From Pseudomonas brenneri (GTDB taxonomy: Bacteria > Pseudomonadota > Gammaproteobacteria > Pseudomonadales > Pseudomonadaceae), in NCBI RefSeq assembly GCF_007858285.1, contig NZ_VFIL01000013.1:62001-126000 (forward strand): a stretch of 64,000 nucleotides of DNA, in the 5' to 3' direction. A program made the translations under genes and the position numbers. Under the pieces are notes generated by a model, which was given only the letters and a program-made list of their open reading frames with translations, searched no databases and had not been told where the DNA came from. How positions within the stretch are numbered: position 1 is the stretch's first letter; every line of letters begins with the position of its first letter. Below, in pieces: positions 35,940 through 45,613 of the stretch.

Positions 35940-37442
35940 TCAGTCCACTTCCCTACCGTGCACCAGACCACTCTTGAGCACCTTGGCCAACTGCCGGCAG
36001 GCAGTGTCGATCTCACCGGGCGTCAGCGCCGAGAACCCCAGCAACCAGCCGCCCCGTGGCGGCGGCTGGGCATAGAGGCGAGTGAGGCCCGGCAACTGGA
36101 TACCCACCCGCGCCGCCTGGCGAATGGTCGAAAGCTCCGACCACCCTTCATGCAGCACACAAGGCAACTGCAAGCCACCGGGCGGCAGGCTGGCAGTGAC
36201 CACATGGCTCAAATGGCGCCCGAGCGCCTCGGCCATGGCGTCACGTCGCTCACCGTAGACTTTGCGCATCGCGCGTATATGGCTGCCGAAGTGCCCATCG
36301 CTCATAAACCGCGCCAGGGTCAGTTGGGCGATTTGCGGGGTGTGGCCATCGAGAATGCTGCGGGCGTAGGTCATGGGTTTGACCAACTCCCGCGGCAGCA
36401 CCATAAAACCCATGCGCAAACCGGGGTACAGGGATTTACTGAAGGTGCCGAGGTAGAGCGTGCGCTGATAGTTGTCCAGGCCCTGCACACAGGCGGTCGG
36501 CAAGCCTTCGTAGTGGAACTGGCTGTCGTAGTCGTCCTCGATGATCCAGCCTTGACGTTGCTCGGCCCAGGCGATCAGGTCCAGGCGTCGTTCCAGCGCC
36601 AGGGTCGCACCGGTGGGGTATTGATGGGACGGCGTGACGTAGACGGTGTTGGCGCCGCTGCGGTTGGCGCGCAATGCGTCGATACACAGGCCTTTGTCGT
36701 CCACCGCAACCGGCACCACCTGCAACTGGGCCATTTCAAACGCCTTGCGAGCGCCGAAGTAACCCGGGTCTTCCATCAGGATCGGCTGGCCGCCATCCAC
36801 CAGCACCTGCGCGCACAAGTACAGGGCCTGGCGCGTACTCGACAACACCAGCACCTGATCCGGCGTGACCCGCGCACCGCGTTCCAGGTTCAGATAATCC
36901 GCAATGGCCTGGCGCAGGGGCTCGGCGCCTTGCGGGTCGCCATGCAACAGCAGGTTCGGACGATAATCCTTCAACGCCTGGCGGTGCAGGCGCTCCCAGA
37001 TACCGACTGGAAAGGTGCGCGTTTCCGGCAACCCCGTGGCAAACGCCTTGACCACCTGCTGATCGGTAACCCCGCCGCCGGCGAGGATCTGTGCGCCCCT
37101 GGCACTCAGCGACGCGGCTTGCTTGGGCAGCACCGGCTTGCGCTTGCGCGCACCCAGCAGGCTCGGCCCGATCTTTTCAGAGACGAAACTGCCCGAGCCT
37201 TCGCGCCGACACAGGTAACCGTCCAGTTGCAATTGGACGTAGGCCATTTCCACGGTATCCCGCGAGATACCCAGGGACTTGCACAGAGTGCGCGTGGCGG
37301 GCAGGCGGCTGCCAGGTGCGAGGATGCCTTCCAGGATCAACTGGCGCAGCACGCGCTGCACCCGCACACGCAAATCCAGGGCGGCCAGCTTGGGGTCCGT
37401 CAGGCGGATCTTCAGCGTGTCCAGTTCAAGGTTGTGGGTCAT
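35940..37442 (-). CDS. MocR/PdxR-family regulator
   Basis: A 500-residue fusion of a GntR winged helix (about 20-85: GSRLPATRTLCKSLGISRDTVE) and a fold-type I aminotransferase domain that uses PLP as ligand. The PLP lysine is in LGTFSKSLYPGLRMG (about residue 345). Such proteins regulate adjacent genes in response to amino compounds or PLP; the target is not visible here, the flanking benE and GNAT genes being candidates. Confidence 0.92.
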   Translation of the reverse strand: MTHNLELDTLKIRLTDPKLAALDLRVRVQRVLRQLILEGILAPGSRLPATRTLCKSLGISRDTVEMAYVQLQLDGYLCRREGSGSFVSEKIGPSLLGARKRKPVLPKQAASLSARGAQILAGGGVTDQQVVKAFATGLPETRTFPVGIWERLHRQALKDYRPNLLLHGDPQGAEPLRQAIADYLNLERGARVTPDQVLVLSSTRQALYLCAQVLVDGGQPILMEDPGYFGARKAFEMAQLQVVPVAVDDKGLCIDALRANRSGANTVYVTPSHQYPTGATLALERRLDLIAWAEQRQGWIIEDDYDSQFHYEGLPTACVQGLDNYQRTLYLGTFSKSLYPGLRMGFMVLPRELVKPMTYARSILDGHTPQIAQLTLARFMSDGHFGSHIRAMRKVYGERRDAMAEALGRHLSHVVTASLPPGGLQLPCVLHEGWSELSTIRQAARVGIQLPGLTRLYAQPPPRGGWLLGFSALTPGEIDTACRQLAKVLKSGLVHGREVD

Positions 37443-37532
37443 CGACTTGGCCAAATGCGCGTAAGGCACGCATCTTTGTGCGCTGCCGCCGATATGTCCA
37501 CGACCAATATCGGCGAGCGTCGCGGGCGGGCG

Positions 37533-37991
37533 TTACAGGGCCATCCGGTACTCGATGCAACCCGAGTCTTCGGCGATCCAGTTGTAGAGTTTTTGCGCGC
37601 GTTTATTGGTCTGCTGGGTATGCCAGTACAACCGTGCGCAGGCGTGGTATTGCGCATAACGCTGGACCCATTCGATCAGCAATTTGCCGGTGCCGCCGCC
37701 GCGTACCGTGGGGGCCACGTACAAGTCTTCAAGGTAGCAAAAGTCAGCAACTGCCCAGGTCGAACGATGCAACACCGCATGCACCACCCCCACCAACTCA
37801 TCGCCCTGGACTGCCACGGCGCAGGCCATGGCTTCATCGGCATCGAGCAAGCGGCTGAAGGCGGTGCGGGTCGTCGTCTCATCCAGGGTGACTTGATAAA
37901 AGTCCTGATAGGCCAGCCACAGTTGCAGCCATTGCTCATAGTCATCGGGCTGCACGGCTCGTACCACGATTGCCTGTGGGTCGTTAGTCAT
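37533..37991 (-). CDS. GNAT family N-acetyltransferase
   Basis: A 152-residue acetyltransferase starting MTNDPQAIVVRAVQPDDYEQ, its ATG 7 nt after CAGGAGAG. The acetyl-CoA loop VAPTVRGGGTGKLLIEWV is at about residues 90-107, followed by a typical Tyr-rich end (RLYWHTQQTNKRAQKLYNWI). The substrate is unknown. It is read in the same direction as the MocR gene, 90 bp upstream of it. Confidence 0.92.
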   Translation of the reverse strand: MTNDPQAIVVRAVQPDDYEQWLQLWLAYQDFYQVTLDETTTRTAFSRLLDADEAMACAVAVQGDELVGVVHAVLHRSTWAVADFCYLEDLYVAPTVRGGGTGKLLIEWVQRYAQYHACARLYWHTQQTNKRAQKLYNWIAEDSGCIEYRMAL

Positions 37992-38195
37992 TGCACTCTC
38001 CTGTAGGAACCCCCGCTCCGGTGTGGCTCGGGGCCCGGCAATGGTAGGTTCCCAAGGTGGCGGCAAACCGACCACTTCCAGGCCATCTGGCAGGCCAATT
38101 CGCAACAAGCGCCCCATCGTTCGGACGTTCACAATTGGTTAAGGATTGCCTTCGTATACTCGAACGCTGTCCCCTTGCATCCGGTAACCCTCCCC

Positions 38196-39611
38196 ATGAC
38201 ACGCCCTGCCCCGCTGCTGTTGCTGCTTGCCGGTCTGCTGTTCTTTGTTGCCCTGGGCAATCACGAGCTACAAGGTTCCACCGAAGCCCGGGTGGCCGGG
38301 ATTGCCATGGCCATGCACCTGGATAACGACTGGGTGGTGCCGCGTCTGTTCGATGAGCCGTTCCTGGAAAAACCGCCCCTGAGCCTGTGGCTGGATGCCG
38401 GGGCGATTCGCCTGTTTGGCGCCAGCACTGGCGCGGTGCGGCTGGCCTCGGCGTTTGCCGGTTTGTTCAGTGTGATGCTGCTGTACGGCATGCTGCGCCG
38501 GTTCGGGCGGCCCAAGCCTCTGGCGTTTTGCGCCGCGCTGATACTGGCGACGATGGCCAGTTACTGGAGCAACGTGCGCGGCGTGGGTGAAGATGCGTTG
38601 CTCAGCCTCGGCGTAACCCTGGCGTTGCTGGCGTTCTACCAGGCTACGCGCCCTGAATCCCGAGACGCGTCTAACGCGGGCAGTTGGCTGCTGTTTACCC
38701 TGGGGATGGTAATCGCCACCTTGAGCAAAGGCGTGCTGGGCCTGGCGATGCCGGGCATCGTGATATTCGCCTACCTGGCCTGCACCAGCCTGATGGACAA
38801 ACGCTTGCAACTCGGCCAATGGCTCAAACCGGGTGTATTCACTTTGCTCGCGCTGGTGCCGCTGCTGATCTGGCTGGGATTGCTGTATCAACGCGGCGGG
38901 ATGCAGGCAGTCGGCGAGGTGTTGTGGACCAACAGTGTCGGACGTTTCAGCGGCTCCTTCGTCGAAGCCGGGCATTACGAGCCGATCTACTATTACCTCG
39001 CCAAATTGCCCGAAGCTTTTTTGCCGTGGAACATCCTGGTGTACCTGGGCCTGTGGCACTTTCGCAAAAGCCTGGCGAGCAATCGTTACCTGCTGTTTTT
39101 CAGCCTGTGGCTGGTGGCGCAATTTACCCTGCTGACCTTCGCATCCAGCAAACGCGTTGTGTATCTGATGGCCCTGACCCCGGCGGCGGCCGTCCTCGCA
39201 GCCGAGTACGGTGCAGTCCTGCTCGACCGCCTGCCCGCTTATCGCCGTGGCGTGATCACCGGCGTGTTTGCCCTGGTGATCGCCTGCTACCTGGGTGCCG
39301 CGATCTGGTATGCACCCAAGGCCGATCGACGCGAGTCCTTCGTGCCCCTGACCAGCCAAGTCCAGGTACTACAGAGCCAAGGCCGTCATGTGGTGCTCTA
39401 TCAACCCAATGAGCGCGTGGCCGGCGCCACGGTGTTTTACACCATGAGCAACTTGCCGATCCTGCAGACACAAACACAACTGCGTGCCTATCTCGATGCC
39501 CAGCCGGGCAACGTGGCCTTGCTCGATCGCATCGAAGAACTGACGACCCCGGTCACCACGCTCAAGCAAATCACCGTGGGCAGCCGCCCCTACTACTTTG
39601 TCGAGCAGTAG
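38196..39611 (+). CDS. ArnT-like glycosyltransferase (PMT_2 family)
   Basis: A 471-residue polytopic membrane protein starting MTRPAPLLLLLAGLLFFVAL. The first periplasmic loop carries STEARVAGIAMAMHLDNDWV and FLEKPPLSLW, the Glu-x-Arg and KPPL motifs of PMT/ArnT-type transferases that use undecaprenyl-linked sugars. About ten membrane helices follow and a short periplasmic C-terminal domain. It is somewhat shorter than ArnT (about 550) and not in an arn operon, so the sugar and acceptor are uncertain. Confidence 0.82.
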   Translation: MTRPAPLLLLLAGLLFFVALGNHELQGSTEARVAGIAMAMHLDNDWVVPRLFDEPFLEKPPLSLWLDAGAIRLFGASTGAVRLASAFAGLFSVMLLYGMLRRFGRPKPLAFCAALILATMASYWSNVRGVGEDALLSLGVTLALLAFYQATRPESRDASNAGSWLLFTLGMVIATLSKGVLGLAMPGIVIFAYLACTSLMDKRLQLGQWLKPGVFTLLALVPLLIWLGLLYQRGGMQAVGEVLWTNSVGRFSGSFVEAGHYEPIYYYLAKLPEAFLPWNILVYLGLWHFRKSLASNRYLLFFSLWLVAQFTLLTFASSKRVVYLMALTPAAAVLAAEYGAVLLDRLPAYRRGVITGVFALVIACYLGAAIWYAPKADRRESFVPLTSQVQVLQSQGRHVVLYQPNERVAGATVFYTMSNLPILQTQTQLRAYLDAQPGNVALLDRIEELTTPVTTLKQITVGSRPYYFVEQ

Positions 39612-39614
39612 GGC

Positions 39615-40838
39615 TTACCAGAGCGCCAGGTCGTACGTCAGGTAGACCCGGTAGTTATCGCGGTCACTGGCGTAGGTCGAACGGTAGGTCGCCTTGCGCA
39701 ACTCCACGCCCAGGCCTTTGAGCGTGCTGTCCTGGATCACGTAGCGCAGGTTGGTGTCGGACTCCCACTCACGGGCTTCGCGGCCCTTGAAATCGCCGTT
39801 CTGCCCCTTGTAGTAACGGGTCATGAAACTCAGGCCCGGCAGCACGGCGGCTAAATCGTAGTCATAGCGCAGCATCCAGGTTTGCTCGCCAGCCTGGATA
39901 AACTTGCCGACCCCGGCGTTGCTGAAGGAGTACACCGTCGACACGCTGGCATAGGGCAGCGCGGTATCGCCGCTGACCTTCTGGTAGCCCACGCCCAACG
40001 CCTGCGGCCCCAACCGATAGGTGAACAGGCCGCTGAACATATCGCTATCAACCTTGCCATTACGCGCCTCGCCCGCTTCATTGCTGATGAAGTAGCGCAG
40101 ATCACTGGTCAGGCTGCCCGGGCCCAACGGCTGCTTATGCACCAGGCCGAGGAATTGTTGGCGATAGAACTCGCGCATTTCCCCGTAGTACCAGGTGCCA
40201 CTGAGCGTAGGCGTGAAGGCATAGGTCGCGCCCGCGAAGTCGAAGTCGCTGCCCTTTTTGCCACTGTAGCCCTGTGGATAAATATCCACGCTGTCGGTGG
40301 AGTTGCGCTGCTTGAATTGATCCAGGTGCCCGCTGTGCAGGTACAGGTTGCGGATGCCCGTGTATTCGATCTGGGTGCCACGAAACGTCTGCGGCAGCAG
40401 GCGCCCATCGTTGTGTACCAACACCGGAATCTTCGGCAACAAGGTGCCGGTTTTCACCACGGCGGCGCCGATGCGCATTTTTGCGGTCACGCCGAGGCTG
40501 GAAAACTCATTGGCGGCGCGTCCATCATCGTGGACCGGCAACAGGCCGGTGCCTGAGTGGGTGCGGCTGGAGTCGAGCTTGATCCCCGACAGCCCCAGGG
40601 CATCCAGGCCAAAACCTACGGTGCCTTCGGTGTAGCCCGATTGCAGGTTGAGCAAAAAGCCTTGCGCCCACTCCTTGCGGTCCTCGCCACCGTCGCGATA
40701 ACCGTCGTTGAAATAGTAATTGCGCAGGGTCAACTTGCCCTGGGAATCCTCCCAGAACCCCTGGGCCATCAACGACGGCGACAGACTCGCCAACACACTG
40801 GCAGTGACCACACCGCCTCTGGTGAAAAGTTCACGCAT
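39615..40838 (-). CDS. OprD-family outer-membrane porin
   Basis: A 407-residue substrate-specific porin. A signal peptide (cleavage after SLMA, residue 25) is followed by the OprD start GFWEDSQGKLTLRNYYFNDG, and the chain ends in an aromatic residue (YLTYDLALW) as outer-membrane barrels do. It is divergent from a LysR regulator and shares a regulatory region with it. The neighbouring YfcC carrier and CocE hydrolase suggest uptake of an amino acid, ester or peptide-like compound. Confidence 0.94.
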   Translation of the reverse strand: MRELFTRGGVVTASVLASLSPSLMAQGFWEDSQGKLTLRNYYFNDGYRDGGEDRKEWAQGFLLNLQSGYTEGTVGFGLDALGLSGIKLDSSRTHSGTGLLPVHDDGRAANEFSSLGVTAKMRIGAAVVKTGTLLPKIPVLVHNDGRLLPQTFRGTQIEYTGIRNLYLHSGHLDQFKQRNSTDSVDIYPQGYSGKKGSDFDFAGATYAFTPTLSGTWYYGEMREFYRQQFLGLVHKQPLGPGSLTSDLRYFISNEAGEARNGKVDSDMFSGLFTYRLGPQALGVGYQKVSGDTALPYASVSTVYSFSNAGVGKFIQAGEQTWMLRYDYDLAAVLPGLSFMTRYYKGQNGDFKGREAREWESDTNLRYVIQDSTLKGLGVELRKATYRSTYASDRDNYRVYLTYDLALW

Positions 40839-40945
40839 AACTGTTTCCTCAATGCCGTATTGTCGATTTTTATGGGCAGTTGCTCCGTGTACCAGGCTGG
40901 ACGCCAGGTCACATTGGGGCGGACACTAACGGCTTGCCGAACGCC

Positions 40946-40960
40946 CCACAACGTTATGCG
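40946..40960. promoter_or_regulatory. LysR operator, copy 1
   Basis: CCACAACGTTATGCG lies between the divergent oprD-like and lysR genes, about 50 bp before the regulator start. Its exact reverse complement occurs at 41957-41971 in front of the yfcC-like gene. Confidence 0.7.
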
Positions 40961-41010
40961 AGAAGCGCATGACGCTATGCGCAAAGCCGCCCTTCGACAG
41001 GAAATCCACG

Positions 41011-41904
41011 GTGAATTTCAAGCAACTCGAAGCCTTCAAGGCGATCATGTCCACCGGTTCGACCATCGGCGCAGCCACACGCATGGGCTTGTCGCAGTCT
41101 GCGGTCAGCCGCCTGTTGAGCCAGTTGGAGGACGCCCTGGGGTTTGCCCTGTTCCTGCGCAAAAAGGGCCGCTTGATGGCCACGCCAGAGGCCGAGGAAC
41201 TGCTCACCGAAGTTGCAGGATTGGTGGACGGCATGCAGCGTATCCAGCGCCTGGCCGATGAAATGCGTGTGGGCCGTTCACGCAAAAGCCTGCTCAAGGT
41301 CGGCGTGCCTACCAGCATGACCCAGGAATTGTTGCCGCGTATTGTCGCGGACTTTCTCAAGGACCATGAAGACATCGTGGTCGAACTGCTGACCGGCTCC
41401 TACGACATGATCGAGCGCGCCGTACTGGACCGTTCCGCCGACCTGGGTTTTGTGCGCCTGCCCACCGAGATGCCCGACTTTGATATCGAACCGATGCTGC
41501 GCACTGAAGGCGTGTGCGTGATGCCGGCCGACCACCCGTTGAGCCGGCATGAATTTATCGAGGTACAGCATCTGCGCGATGTGCCGCTGGTGATGCTGGG
41601 CCGGCAACGGGCAGTGCGTACCGAGCTGAACCAGATGTTCCGTGCGGCCAACCTGACACCGCAAGTGCGGGTCGAAGTACATTCGGTGGGCGCTGCGTGC
41701 AGCTTTGTCGCCGAAGGGCTGGGGGTGTCGATCGTCAACGGTTTACTGGCCAGCCACTTCATGCATTTGCCGATTGTCAGCCGCCCGTTTCGCCCGGCGC
41801 TGCCCTATGAATTTGGCCTGGCATTCCGTGCTGATGAACCTCGCTCGCAGTTGGTAACGGCCTTTGCCGAGCACCTCAAGCAACGCCTGAGCACAATCCC
41901 GTGA
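41011..41904 (+). CDS. LysR-family regulator
   Basis: GTG start 8 nt after AGGAAA; 297 residues. The N-terminal helix-turn-helix reads FKAIMSTGSTIGAATRMGLS then QSAVSRLLSQLEDALG, followed by a periplasmic-binding-type effector domain. It lies between the divergent porin gene and the yfcC-cocE pair, both of which carry the same 15-bp sequence upstream, so it very likely controls the whole locus. Confidence 0.92.
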   Translation: MNFKQLEAFKAIMSTGSTIGAATRMGLSQSAVSRLLSQLEDALGFALFLRKKGRLMATPEAEELLTEVAGLVDGMQRIQRLADEMRVGRSRKSLLKVGVPTSMTQELLPRIVADFLKDHEDIVVELLTGSYDMIERAVLDRSADLGFVRLPTEMPDFDIEPMLRTEGVCVMPADHPLSRHEFIEVQHLRDVPLVMLGRQRAVRTELNQMFRAANLTPQVRVEVHSVGAACSFVAEGLGVSIVNGLLASHFMHLPIVSRPFRPALPYEFGLAFRADEPRSQLVTAFAEHLKQRLSTIP

Positions 41905-41956
41905 CCGCAACTGGCAGGAGCGGTTTTGTGTAAAACGCATACCCCAACCCGCCCCA

Positions 41957-41971
41957 CGCATAACGTTGTGG
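41957..41971. promoter_or_regulatory. LysR operator, copy 2
   Basis: CGCATAACGTTGTGG, the exact reverse complement of 40946-40960, lies about 118 bp before the yfcC-like ATG. Confidence 0.7.
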
Positions 41972-42074
41972 CCGGCAAAGCTTTGCCCTAGTGTCCGCCC
42001 AACCAAGCGTCACTACCCACAACAATAACAGCGCACGCACCCCGCTCAGACGGGGCCGCGCCGGGGCCGCCAGC

Positions 42075-43514
42075 ATGACCGAACCGCAGATCCTCCGTAC
42101 CCCGCCGCCCACCGAGGCGGCTGCAGACAAACCCGTGCAACGCAAGCAAATCAACCCGGCGATCATTCTGTTGAGCATCGTCCTGCTCGCCGTGGCGTTC
42201 ACCTACGCGGTGAACGCCGGCAAGTTCCAGCGCCAGAATGGCCTGGTGGTACCAGGCTCCTACCAGGTGCTGGAAAAGCAGGACACCTTCAGCCAGTTGT
42301 TCTCCCTGGAACCGCGCAAGGCCGGCGACACCGTGGCCCGCCCGGTGTCGCTGGTGGAGGGTTTCATGGCCATTCCCCAAGGCATCGAAAAGCGTGCGGC
42401 GCTGATTTTCATGGTGCTGTTCATCGGCGGCATGTTCGGTGTGCTGAACAAGGCCGGGGTGATCGATGCCGGGCTGGAGCGCCTGCTGGGGCTGACCCGG
42501 GGCAATATCTATGTGCTGGTGCCAAGCCTGATGCTGGTGTTTTCTGCCGGCAGTACGTTTATGGGGCTGGCCAAGGAATTCATCCTGATCGTGCCGTTGA
42601 TGGTGGCCATGGCCAATCGCCTGGGGCTGTCGAACCTGATTGGCCTGGCCATCGTCACCATCTCGGTGAAGATCGGCTACCTGGCGTCGATCTCCAACCC
42701 GGTGGCGTTGTCGGTAGCCCAGCCCATGGTCGGCCTGCCGATTTTCAGCGGCTTGAGCATGCGCGTCGCGGCTTATTGCACCTTCTTGCTGGTGGGCATC
42801 GCGTTCGTGCTGTGGAGCATTCGCAAGCACGGGTTTGATGCCAGCGCGCAGATCACCTTCGAAAGCAAACCCCTGCCCGTTCGCCACCTGTTGAACCTGC
42901 TGGTGCTGGGTGGTGGCATTGGTTTCCTGGTCTATGCCTCTAACCGTTGGGGCTGGAAATACCATGAGCTGTCGGCGTTCTACCTGCTGCTGACCGTAGC
43001 TTTCGCGGTGATCGCCGGCCTGGCCGCCAGCACCGCCGCCAGCGCCTTTGTCGACGGCATGAAAAAAGTCCTGATCGCCGGCGTCCTGATCGGCCTGGCC
43101 ACCGCCGTGGAAATCATCCTCAGCACCGGCCAGGTACTGGACACCATCGTCAACAGCCTGGCCAACCTGGTCGGCGACCACGGCCCGGTGGTCTCGGCCT
43201 ACGGCATGTTCTTCGCGCAACTTGGACTGGACGTGCTGATCCCCTCCACCTCCGGCCAGGCCGCCGTGACCATGCCGATCTTCGGCCCGCTGGGCCAGTT
43301 GTCCGGGGTCAGCCCACAAACCACCGTGTTTGCCTTTTTGATGGGCAACGGCCTGACCAACATGATCACCCCGACCTCCAGCGGCCTGCTGGTACTGCTG
43401 GCCACTGCCAACGTCGGCTGGGGCCAATGGGCGCGCTATATCCTGCCGCTGTTCTTGATCTATGCGGTGCTGGCAATGGTGCTGCTGGCCATTGCCGTGC
43501 ACACCGGATATTGA
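42075..43514 (+). CDS. YfcC-family carboxylate/amino-acid carrier
   Basis: Inner-membrane transporter of the YfcC/DcuC group. From the ATG at 42075 it has 479 residues (a GTG at 41991 would add 28 polar residues; neither start has a good ribosome site). It has a first helix at about 25-45, a periplasmic loop (SYQVLEKQDTFSQLFSLEP), then about 11 helices with GSTFMGLAKEFILIVPLM and IPSTSGQAAVTMPIFGPL. It is followed 4 bp later by the hydrolase gene, so the two form an operon under the LysR regulator. Confidence 0.88.
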   Translation: MTEPQILRTPPPTEAAADKPVQRKQINPAIILLSIVLLAVAFTYAVNAGKFQRQNGLVVPGSYQVLEKQDTFSQLFSLEPRKAGDTVARPVSLVEGFMAIPQGIEKRAALIFMVLFIGGMFGVLNKAGVIDAGLERLLGLTRGNIYVLVPSLMLVFSAGSTFMGLAKEFILIVPLMVAMANRLGLSNLIGLAIVTISVKIGYLASISNPVALSVAQPMVGLPIFSGLSMRVAAYCTFLLVGIAFVLWSIRKHGFDASAQITFESKPLPVRHLLNLLVLGGGIGFLVYASNRWGWKYHELSAFYLLLTVAFAVIAGLAASTAASAFVDGMKKVLIAGVLIGLATAVEIILSTGQVLDTIVNSLANLVGDHGPVVSAYGMFFAQLGLDVLIPSTSGQAAVTMPIFGPLGQLSGVSPQTTVFAFLMGNGLTNMITPTSSGLLVLLATANVGWGQWARYILPLFLIYAVLAMVLLAIAVHTGY

Positions 43515-43518
43515 GTCG

Positions 43519-45354
43519 ATGAGTGTTTTACCTATGCAAACCCTGCACAACCAGATGATCGCCATGCGCGACGGCATCCACCTGGCGACCGATATCTACC
43601 TGCCGGCGGGCGGCGAAGGACCGTTCCCGGTAGTGATCGAACGCACGCCCTATGACAAGAGCAAACCGTCGCGTTCGGAAAAACAGCTCGACGGCCAGCA
43701 CATCTCCCGCGAGCAAATGGCCGCTCGGTTTACCGCCCGGGGCTTTGTTGCAATTTTCCAGGATTGTCGCGGACGCTATGCGTCAGAAGGCGTGTTTACC
43801 AAGTACACCGCCGAAGGCGAAGACGGGTTCGACACCCTGGCCTGGATCGTCCGCCAGCCATGGTGCAACGGCAAGATCGGCAGCATGGGCCTGTCCTATG
43901 CCGCCCACACCCAACTGGCGATGGCCTGCCTGCATCCGCCGGGCTTGAGCGCCATGGTGCTGGACAGCGGCGGCTTCGCCAACGCCTACCAATGCGGGAT
44001 TCGCCAGGGCGGTGCGCTTGAACTCAAGCAGGCCACCTGGGCGTTTCGCCAGGCCAAGGAAAGCCCGGCCGCCCTGGCCGATCCGCAGGTGCGCCAGGCG
44101 CTGGAAGCCGAAGATATCCATGAGTGGTTCCGCCGCATGCCCTGGCAGGCGGGCCAATCACCGTTGCGCCATGTGCCCGAGTACGAGGCCTATCTGCTGG
44201 AACAGTGGGCCCAGGGCAGCTTTGGCCCTTATTGGCAGAAGCCGGGTATTTATGCCGAAGGCCATTACGCAGCGTTGCCGGATATTCCGGTGTTGTTCAT
44301 GTCCAGTTGGTATGACGCCTATGTCAGCTCGACCCTGGCCAACTACACCGCCTTCAACCACGCCAGCAGCGCACCGCAACAGTTGATCATGGGGCCGTGG
44401 TTGCACGGTGACCGCAACATCAGCCACAGCGGTGATGTGGAATTCGGCCCCCAGGCCGCCTTTGACGGCCAGGTGGCCGAGGACTGGTTGAGCTGTCGCC
44501 TGCAATGGTTCGAACAGTCCCTCAAGCCCGAGACGCCACAACCGCCGGCCAGCGTGAAGGTGTTCTTGATGGGGGGCGGCAGCGGCACCCAGGATGAAAA
44601 CGGACGCCTGCGCCATGGCGGCCGCTGGTTGCACGCACAGCAATGGCCACTGCCCGGCAGCCAATCGTTGACGCTGTACCTGGACGCACAACGCCAGTTG
44701 ACGCAGCGCTTGCCCAGCGCAGACGAGGCCGCCTTGGGTTATTACGCCGACCCGGCCAACCCCGTGCCCACCGTGGGCGGAGCATTGACCTCCGGTGCAC
44801 CGATCTTTGTCGGCGGTGCTTTCGATCAACGTGAGCGCGCAGACTTTTTTGGCAGCCGTGGTGACAATCGCCCCTTGTCCGAGCGCGACGATGTGCTGGT
44901 CTTCCAGACCGCGCCCCTGGCCGAAGACCTGATCGTCGCAGGCCCGGTACAGATCGAGTTGTGGATCGACAGCGACGCCCCGGACACGGACTTCACCGCC
45001 AAGCTGGTGGACGTCTACCCGACAAGCGCCGATTACCCGGAGGGCTTTGCGATGAACATCACCGACGGCATCCGGCGCTGCCGTTATCGCGACTCTTGGG
45101 AGCAGCCCAAACCGCTGGCCCCCGGTGAGCGAGTGAAGGTGACCATCGAGCCGTTCGCCACCTGCAACCTGTTCAAAAAAGGCCATCGCCTGCGCCTGGA
45201 CATATCCAGCAGCAATTTCCCGCGCTTCGACGTCAACCCCAATAGCGGCGAGGCCGAGGGCCAAGCCCGGCAGCCGCGCATTGCTCACAATCGCCTGCAC
45301 CTGAGCCGAGACGCTGCGTCATGCCTGGTCCTGAACATCCTCCCCAACGGGTGA
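43519..45354 (+). CDS. CocE/NonD-family hydrolase
   Basis: An alpha/beta hydrolase of the X-Pro dipeptidyl-peptidase S15 / cocaine-esterase group, 611 residues from the ATG at 43519. The N-terminal half has GIHLATDIYLPAGG, the DCRGRYASEG oxyanion region and the nucleophile Ser in GSMGLSYAAHTQ; the acid and His follow (SSWYDAYVSS, GPWLHGDRN). The C-terminal half is the beta-rich XPDC domain (FTAKLVDVYPTS). It may act on the compound imported by the adjacent porin and carrier; no signal peptide is seen. Confidence 0.9.
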   Translation: MSVLPMQTLHNQMIAMRDGIHLATDIYLPAGGEGPFPVVIERTPYDKSKPSRSEKQLDGQHISREQMAARFTARGFVAIFQDCRGRYASEGVFTKYTAEGEDGFDTLAWIVRQPWCNGKIGSMGLSYAAHTQLAMACLHPPGLSAMVLDSGGFANAYQCGIRQGGALELKQATWAFRQAKESPAALADPQVRQALEAEDIHEWFRRMPWQAGQSPLRHVPEYEAYLLEQWAQGSFGPYWQKPGIYAEGHYAALPDIPVLFMSSWYDAYVSSTLANYTAFNHASSAPQQLIMGPWLHGDRNISHSGDVEFGPQAAFDGQVAEDWLSCRLQWFEQSLKPETPQPPASVKVFLMGGGSGTQDENGRLRHGGRWLHAQQWPLPGSQSLTLYLDAQRQLTQRLPSADEAALGYYADPANPVPTVGGALTSGAPIFVGGAFDQRERADFFGSRGDNRPLSERDDVLVFQTAPLAEDLIVAGPVQIELWIDSDAPDTDFTAKLVDVYPTSADYPEGFAMNITDGIRRCRYRDSWEQPKPLAPGERVKVTIEPFATCNLFKKGHRLRLDISSSNFPRFDVNPNSGEAEGQARQPRIAHNRLHLSRDAASCLVLNILPNG

Positions 45355-45360
45355 AAGCCC

Positions 45361-45466
45361 CCCTGTAGGAGCCGGCTTGCCGGCGAAGAACCTGAGAGCA
45401 ACGCGGGGCACCAGGCACCCCGCGTTATCGTTGACGGCTTTCGCCGGCAAGCCGGCTCCTACAGGG
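45361..45466. repeat. REP doublet
   Basis: Arms CCTGTAGGAGCCGGCTTGCC and GGCAAGCCGGCTCCTACAGG flank a spacer with CGCGTTATCGTTGACGGC. It lies between cocE and the chemoreceptor gene. Confidence 0.88.
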
Positions 45467-45613
45467 ATATCGATGACCGCTCATCCGCGAATCCCACATT
45501 CATTAAAAAACCGTTTCAGCTCTCGCCCTGGCTGCCGATACGTCCTGACTATCCATCGGCTGGGCGACCTTCCAGCAACTGATGTACACGCAATCTGTTC
45601 CTGGAGGAACTCG

